From Limnanthes douglasii subsp. nivea (lineage: Eukaryota; Streptophyta; Magnoliopsida; Brassicales; Limnanthaceae): a stretch of DNA of 64,000 bases. The notes beneath the pieces were generated by a model, which saw nothing but the letters and a program-made list of their open reading frames with translations, made no database searches and was not told where the DNA came from. Of this stretch, positions 59,660 to 64,000 are shown piece after piece. The translations under genes were made by a program, and so were the position numbers. Numbering within the stretch: the first letter of the stretch is position 1; the number at the start of each line of letters is the position of its first letter. The stretch is taken from the NCBI GenBank assembly GCA_036936605.1, contig JAUPFV010000004.1, positions 121,632,852 through 121,696,851 of the forward strand. Direction: 5' to 3'.

Positions 59660-59992
59660 TTAAAAAGGCCCTTTACCCAACAACACTTCTTCTTCAAATT
59701 CCCCAATTACATCCGCAGAGCTCCATGTGAAGCCTACAATAGTTCTGTCTGAGTGTTGAATAACAGCCAGATTCCTCATCTGTTTATAGAAGCTTAAGAA
59801 AAGGATGTTTGCCGAATTGCCTGAATCTATCAAAATCCTGCGTATATCATTGCCCATAATAGATGCTCTTATAACCACCACATCCTGATTAGGCCCAGAA
59901 ATATTCCTCAAATCATCCTCATCAAAAAATATAAATGGGAAAGGGGTTTGGCACTGATGGGAAAACATTCCCCCATCCAATTGAGTGGCCAA
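59660..59992 (-). pseudogene. Aspartic protease of element B
   Basis: Open for 110 codons. TPFPFIFFDEDDLRNISGP is the upstream motif, then RRILIDSGNSANILFLSFYK with the catalytic D-S-G. IVGFT and GEFEEEVLLGKGPF follow. The usual end motif (YNAI.GR) lies past a stop at about 59580-59650, where SYNAIFGRS-like sequence can be read. Confidence 0.85.
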
Positions 59993-60399
59993 ACTGTGTA
60001 TATGCCTCCAAAGATGGTAAATGATTCAAAGAAACTGATCAGTCTGGACACCTTCCTGGTTTGTTCTGTTATGACCCCCACTTTATTCCGAGTTGGATCA
60101 AGATCCAGATACTCAGAATCAACGTCGAATCTTTCAAGAATCACCATTGCCCCTTCTTGAGAAAATGTTCCAACATTGTTTGTATGGCCCATCCATGGAG
60201 CATTGTCAGGCCTTTTTCCGCTTCTTCTTTTGACATAAGCTCCCAGTTTTCCTCTTTCAATAAGGTTCTATACTTCTTGTTTCAATGTTATGCAGTCTTG
60301 AATGTTATGGCCTATATCATTGTGATATAGGTAAAACATGTATTTCGGCTTTCTCTGGGAGACTGCAATGCCGTCGGCTTTCAGAAATGGACCTCATCC

Positions 60400-61729
60400 T
60401 TAGACTTATCATAAATTGTGGCCATATTTTCCCTTAATTCTGCAAACCATTCCGGTTGAACCCAAGGACCTCTTTTACCTCTTGACTGCTAGCTCTAAGA
60501 CTGATTCTGGTTGGATTGAGTTTGTTTAGTCCGGTTGGACCCTTGTCCGGTCTTCTTAGTCTTATATCCGGACTGGTTAGCAGCCAAAAGAGCTGTTGTG
60601 GTGGACCTCACTTGACGATGCACCTTGGGTTTCTTGGTTCCTTCCACATTAACCTGTTTTCCCACTTGATTCAATATGTCACCCAAGGTCATAGTTTTTT
60701 TCCTGGTTACAGAATCAACTAGGTTCCCATGATTCAAGCCCTGTCTTAGAGAAACAATTGCCACATGTTCAAAGCAATCTGCTAATCAGTTCTTTGTATT
60801 CACAAATCGACTTATGTAGTCCTTTAAATACTCATTTGGTTCTTGGACACAATGGATAATGATATCTCCATTGATCTTCACCTCTGTACTTCTAACAAAT
60901 TTCCTTCGGAAGGCAACCCATAATGTATCAAAGTTTCTATACACCATTGAGGTAAGCTATTATACCACTTAAGAGCACTTCTCGTAAAAGTTTGAGAGTA
61001 GGCTCTGCATAAAAGTTTGTCATCATCATCATCAAAATTTATTATGAAGTTCTTGAATTGCTCTAGATGGTTGTCCGGATCTCGACTTCTATCATACTTT
61101 TCCATTTTAGAACTGTCAAACCTTTTGGGTAGGTTTTCGGACAGTATATTGGCAGACAAAGGTGACTGCCTCCAGTTCTTATTACGAATAAAGACTGTAT
61201 CTTCATTAGGTGTTGCGAAAATACCTGGTTTAGTTTGAAAAGTAAAAGGATCTATCAGCAACTGATCAGCATGCCTGTGGGATGACCCTCTGCCCAGATG
61301 CTTTTTAAGCCTACCATGCTTATCCCTCTTTATTGAATACTTTTTTATTAACTTCATATTTTTTCTGGATCTTCCTTCATCACTTCTTGATGCCAAAGAT
61401 TCCTCAAGCTTAGCCTCATTCGAAGAGCTACTGGAGAACTCAGAATCTGAACTTTCAACAGGCTTAGATTGATGTGTCTTCTTAGAGCTGAGATGAGTCT
61501 TTTTTTAACTAAGATGAGTCTTTATTGATACATCATTCTCCCCAGGATTATCAGTATGATGAATGGCTGACGTCCCTGATTACTCTTTGATACCATTCTC
61601 TGCTTGTTTTATGGCTCTTAGTACTTCTATCTCTGCTCTCAACTTGTCTCGCTCCTCAACGGTGTATTTCTTGTTTTCCCCAATCGTTTCCACCACATGA
61701 GGTGGAGTACCTTGCTCATTCGGATCCAT
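60400..61729 (-). pseudogene. gag of element B, decayed
   Basis: The element-strand ATG at 61729 starts MDPNEQGTPPHVVETIGENK and runs to a stop after ..AENGIKE. A Ser/Lys-rich region follows. The gag core is in 61396-60878: LSANILSENLPKRFDSSKME, DPDNHLEQFKNFI and LLCRAYSQTFTRSALKWYNS. The last part (60764-60495) has VAIVSLRQGLNHGNLVDSVT-like sequence, then a basic, Gln-rich tail. Only point stops and one or two frame changes separate the parts. Confidence 0.85.
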
Positions 61730-61780
61730 CCAAACAGGTTTTTTTTACTGGTTTTGAATGTAAAATTCAGGCACCTTCGT

Positions 61781-61799
61781 ACTCCCACTGTGGTCGCCA
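61781..61799 (-). promoter_or_regulatory. Primer-binding site of element B (tRNA-Arg type)
   Basis: The element strand reads TGGCGACCACAGTGGGAGT three bases inside the 5' LTR. It is complementary to a CCA-ended tRNA whose acceptor would read TGTGGTCG. From memory this fits a plant tRNA-Arg, as reported for Ogre/Tat elements. Confidence 0.75.
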
Positions 61800-61802
61800 A
61801 TT

Positions 61803-62169
61803 TGGTTTGGTTTATTTTAGGCTCGGTGTAATTTTGTAAATAATTTTGGTAAGTTTTAGGTATTTTGTGTTTAGTGTGAGGAGTAGTAAGATAATTAAGC
61901 ATCCTGTTTGTATTAAATATTGATCACCCTCATTAATGAGAGTGGTTGGGGTATTTATACTTTTAATTAATAGCCCATGGGCTTACCGGGTCAAGTTGAG
62001 AAACCGGGTCGAGTTTAAGGACCCATTAGTTTTTAAGTAGATTAGCAAATAACTTAGTCAAAAGGTGTTCACATTTGTCGTGTTTGGATTTTATAGTGGA
62101 GTGATATTGTCCGAATTACCCCTGTCCGGATTAGCTGGTATGTTGTGTCTATAATATCCGAACTCATCA
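61803..62169 (-). repeat. 5' LTR of element B
   Basis: 367 bases, followed directly by the ATAAT target duplication (62170-62174). Confidence 0.95.
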
Positions 62170-62174
62170 ATAAT

Positions 62175-63400
62175 AACATAAGTATAATTCAACTTTTGAA
62201 ACTCCAATACCATAAAATTATGTATATCCTAAAACTGTTGGAGTATGATGCTCTTTTAAGGAAATAATTTCAGTTTCCAAAAGAAGAGTTGTATCATTTT
62301 TAATTATGTTTCAAACCGACTGGTAGCAAACAAATTTACAACAAGACTACTCATAAAAAATGTACCACCTCACCATAATTTTGTTTCTCTCCCGAGGTAT
62401 TTTTACTTTTTTCTATATTTGAAAGAACGTTGAAAAGATTAAAAACATTAGAAATTGATACCTTAAAGTTGGTAGTTTTCTTTCTTTTCCATTGAAAAAA
62501 CTATTTATGCACTTGCCAAGTAGTATTTTTTGGTTCCACTACAAGTAACGACTGGTTATTAGTTTTATTAGAACTGGTTATTAGATTAGTGATATACCTA
62601 TTAACTTCATTATCTACCTTATCGATATTTCTTTCGATAATTGTCATAAGTATGCCCATATAATCCACATTAAGAACAATAATTCAAATTAGACTCATAA
62701 ATCACTCGTTGCCATAAACCCGAGTTCTCGTTAGTAAAAATCCAAAATATATCAACTTTAGGCACTGTTACATCTAATCCAACACAAATTCGTGCATATG
62801 AAAAATGAGTCAGAGCCAGAGTACGACTATTAATTCGTAAAAAATATCTTATCACATTCCCAAACAAGACTAATATCGTAGCATTAAACATTCTTACCGG
62901 AAGTCTTAGTAATTAAATACAAGTGGGTGTACGAACCGATTCACGTTTTGGATCAAATGATGGAGTCCATCTAAAATTTCAAAAAAAACAATTATCAACA
63001 TTGTTAAAATCCTTTGCTAGAGCTTTAATACAATCTGATTATGATTGGGTGAATACCAAAACATGACGAGGATCGATTAAACTAATCGAAACTTGTATAT
63101 ATAGAATTTATTCACTTTTGATGATGTGATCCAATTTTTCGAATAAAAAAATCCCATTAAATTTTTTAAAATTATAATATGACTAAATTGATCATCCATG
63201 GATTTTAAATCTTTAAAAGTAAAACAAATTATTGGATACCAATCACTGAAATAAACTTTGTTTGATAGAGTAGGAAGAGCGGCAAAAAACAGCCACATCA
63301 GTAGATGGTGAAGACCCTTTTCCAAATTTTAACACATCTGTAAAAAAAAAACTTAATTTAAATTTGGCTACCCGTTAGAACCATCCTTACTTAAAACTAA
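62175..63400 (-). pseudogene. LINE ORF1 fragment (DUF4283 plus zinc knuckle), right of element B
   Basis: On the minus strand FRWTPSFDPKRES (about 62985-62945), then LLRLPVRMFNATIL, the DUF4283 end FSYARICVGLDV and the zinc-knuckle lead WQRVIYESNLNYCS.CGLYGHT (to about 62640) match ORF1 of plant LINEs. The N-terminal part of DUF4283 (63330-63080) is broken. The sequence continues without a break into the ATAAT site, and the endonuclease half of the same LINE type resumes at 52067. Element B therefore split one LINE. Confidence 0.68.
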
Positions 63401-64000
63401 ACAAACAACCCTTTAACATTCCCAATAATTTCCATATGTAATCCTAGAACAAAAAGAACCCTTACAGATCTCGAGAAATAACACTAAAGAAAATGAGCAC
63501 TTATAGATCTCTAAATATAGTGGTAAAGGAAAATAAATATACTTTATCACGGAGAATTTTAATTAAGGAGAGTAGAAAATGCAATTCTGCAAATTTGAAA
63601 CACAACCAGTCTTCCTTTATCAGATCCAACGAATTTATTGAAACTCGACATAAGTAAAGAGGAGCTCATCCATAGTTTTTTGTTTGATATTGCCGGATAG
63701 TTATTAATCCTACAAACCAAATATATCAAAATTTTATGAAGAAAGCCTAGCCTACATGCATCACGACATCGATTTCACAAATATTTTCCCAATTATGAAA
63801 CCCCCAATGGTTTCCTTCTTCTCCTAGGACAAAATAGAATAAACCATATGTGTTATCTACACTTTCTTTAATATAGATTCTAAATTGATATACATGTTCT
63901 CAATTTTTTTTGGTGCTCTGTATATCGACGGTGCAGTAGACTGGATCAAATCGGCGATGGAGTAAAAAAGATAATTTCGATGGTTATTCTTAGAAGATCA
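63401..64000. other. Sequence to the window edge, possibly the LINE N-terminal part
   Basis: There is no open frame of note. Given the minus-strand LINE to its left, this could hold the start of ORF1 and the LINE 5' UTR; no motif confirms that. Confidence 0.35.

Larger units (their letters stand above)
52068..62169 (-). mobile_element. Ty3/gypsy LTR retrotransposon B, Tat lineage, inserted in a LINE
   Basis: LTRs of 367 bases each (52068-52434 and 61803-62169) bound 10.1 kb, flanked by the target duplication ATAAT (52063-52067 and 62170-62174). They begin TGGTTTGG and end ACTCATCA on the plus strand. By hand count about 34 of 367 LTR positions differ (about 9 %). The order on the minus strand is the tRNA-Arg-type primer site, gag, protease, RT/RNase H, aRNH and integrase, then a plus-strand ORF and the 3' LTR. 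It is in better condition than A or C: RT is open for 304 codons. Confidence 0.95.

Overview
This 64 kb window is nuclear DNA from a flowering plant, most likely a eudicot. Two intron-containing host genes with plant-type proteins and GT-AG introns sit in AT-rich DNA that is mostly transposable elements. Those elements are Tat-lineage Ty3/gypsy retrotransposons and plant L1-type LINEs carrying DUF4283, zf-RVT and RNase H domains. I saw no bacterial gene organisation, no rRNA or tRNA gene and no CRISPR array.

Host genes. (1) At 1-3999 on the minus strand is a CCCH zinc-finger protein like Arabidopsis C3H6. Its first four exons are present and its 3' end lies beyond base 1. (2) At 43709-45604 on the minus strand is a complete three-exon gene for a 117-residue, four-helix membrane protein of the TMEM42 family.

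Mobile DNA, left to right. 5.0-6.4 kb holds decayed minisatellite and retrotransposon UTR fragments. 8110-18173 is Tat-type LTR retrotransposon A, minus strand, with target duplication CTTTG. 18880-20254 is a compound foldback element made of nested hairpins. 20.3-30 kb is very decayed DNA with a plus-strand gypsy protease fragment at about 25.7 kb, a large direct repeat at 26.9-28.3 kb and a 30-bp minisatellite at 29-30 kb. About 30-38.4 kb is decayed Tat-type element C, minus strand. 39.1-40.4 kb is a LINE ORF1 fragment. 41.4-42.0 kb is an intron-free Argonaute fragment between two copies of a lysine-rich direct repeat. 45910-49518 is a 5'-truncated LINE, plus strand, inserted 306 bp upstream of the TMEM42 start codon. 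About 50.4-63.4 kb is a second LINE, minus strand, split by Tat-type element B (52068-62169, target duplication ATAAT).

Elements A and B share one plan. On the minus strand they carry gag, an aspartic protease, reverse transcriptase, RNase H, a second RNase H of the kind typical of the Tat lineage, and integrase. Between integrase and the 3' LTR lies a long ORF on the opposite strand. In both elements that ORF has good GT-AG introns, a basic NLS-like middle and a coiled-coil C-terminal part. Short tandem repeats, different in each element, lie between the ORF and integrase. All copies carry stops and frameshifts. By hand count the LTR pairs differ at about 9-10 % of positions, so these are old insertions. 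The antisense ORF system, the compound foldback and the dispersed UTR repeat family are the items most worth following up.
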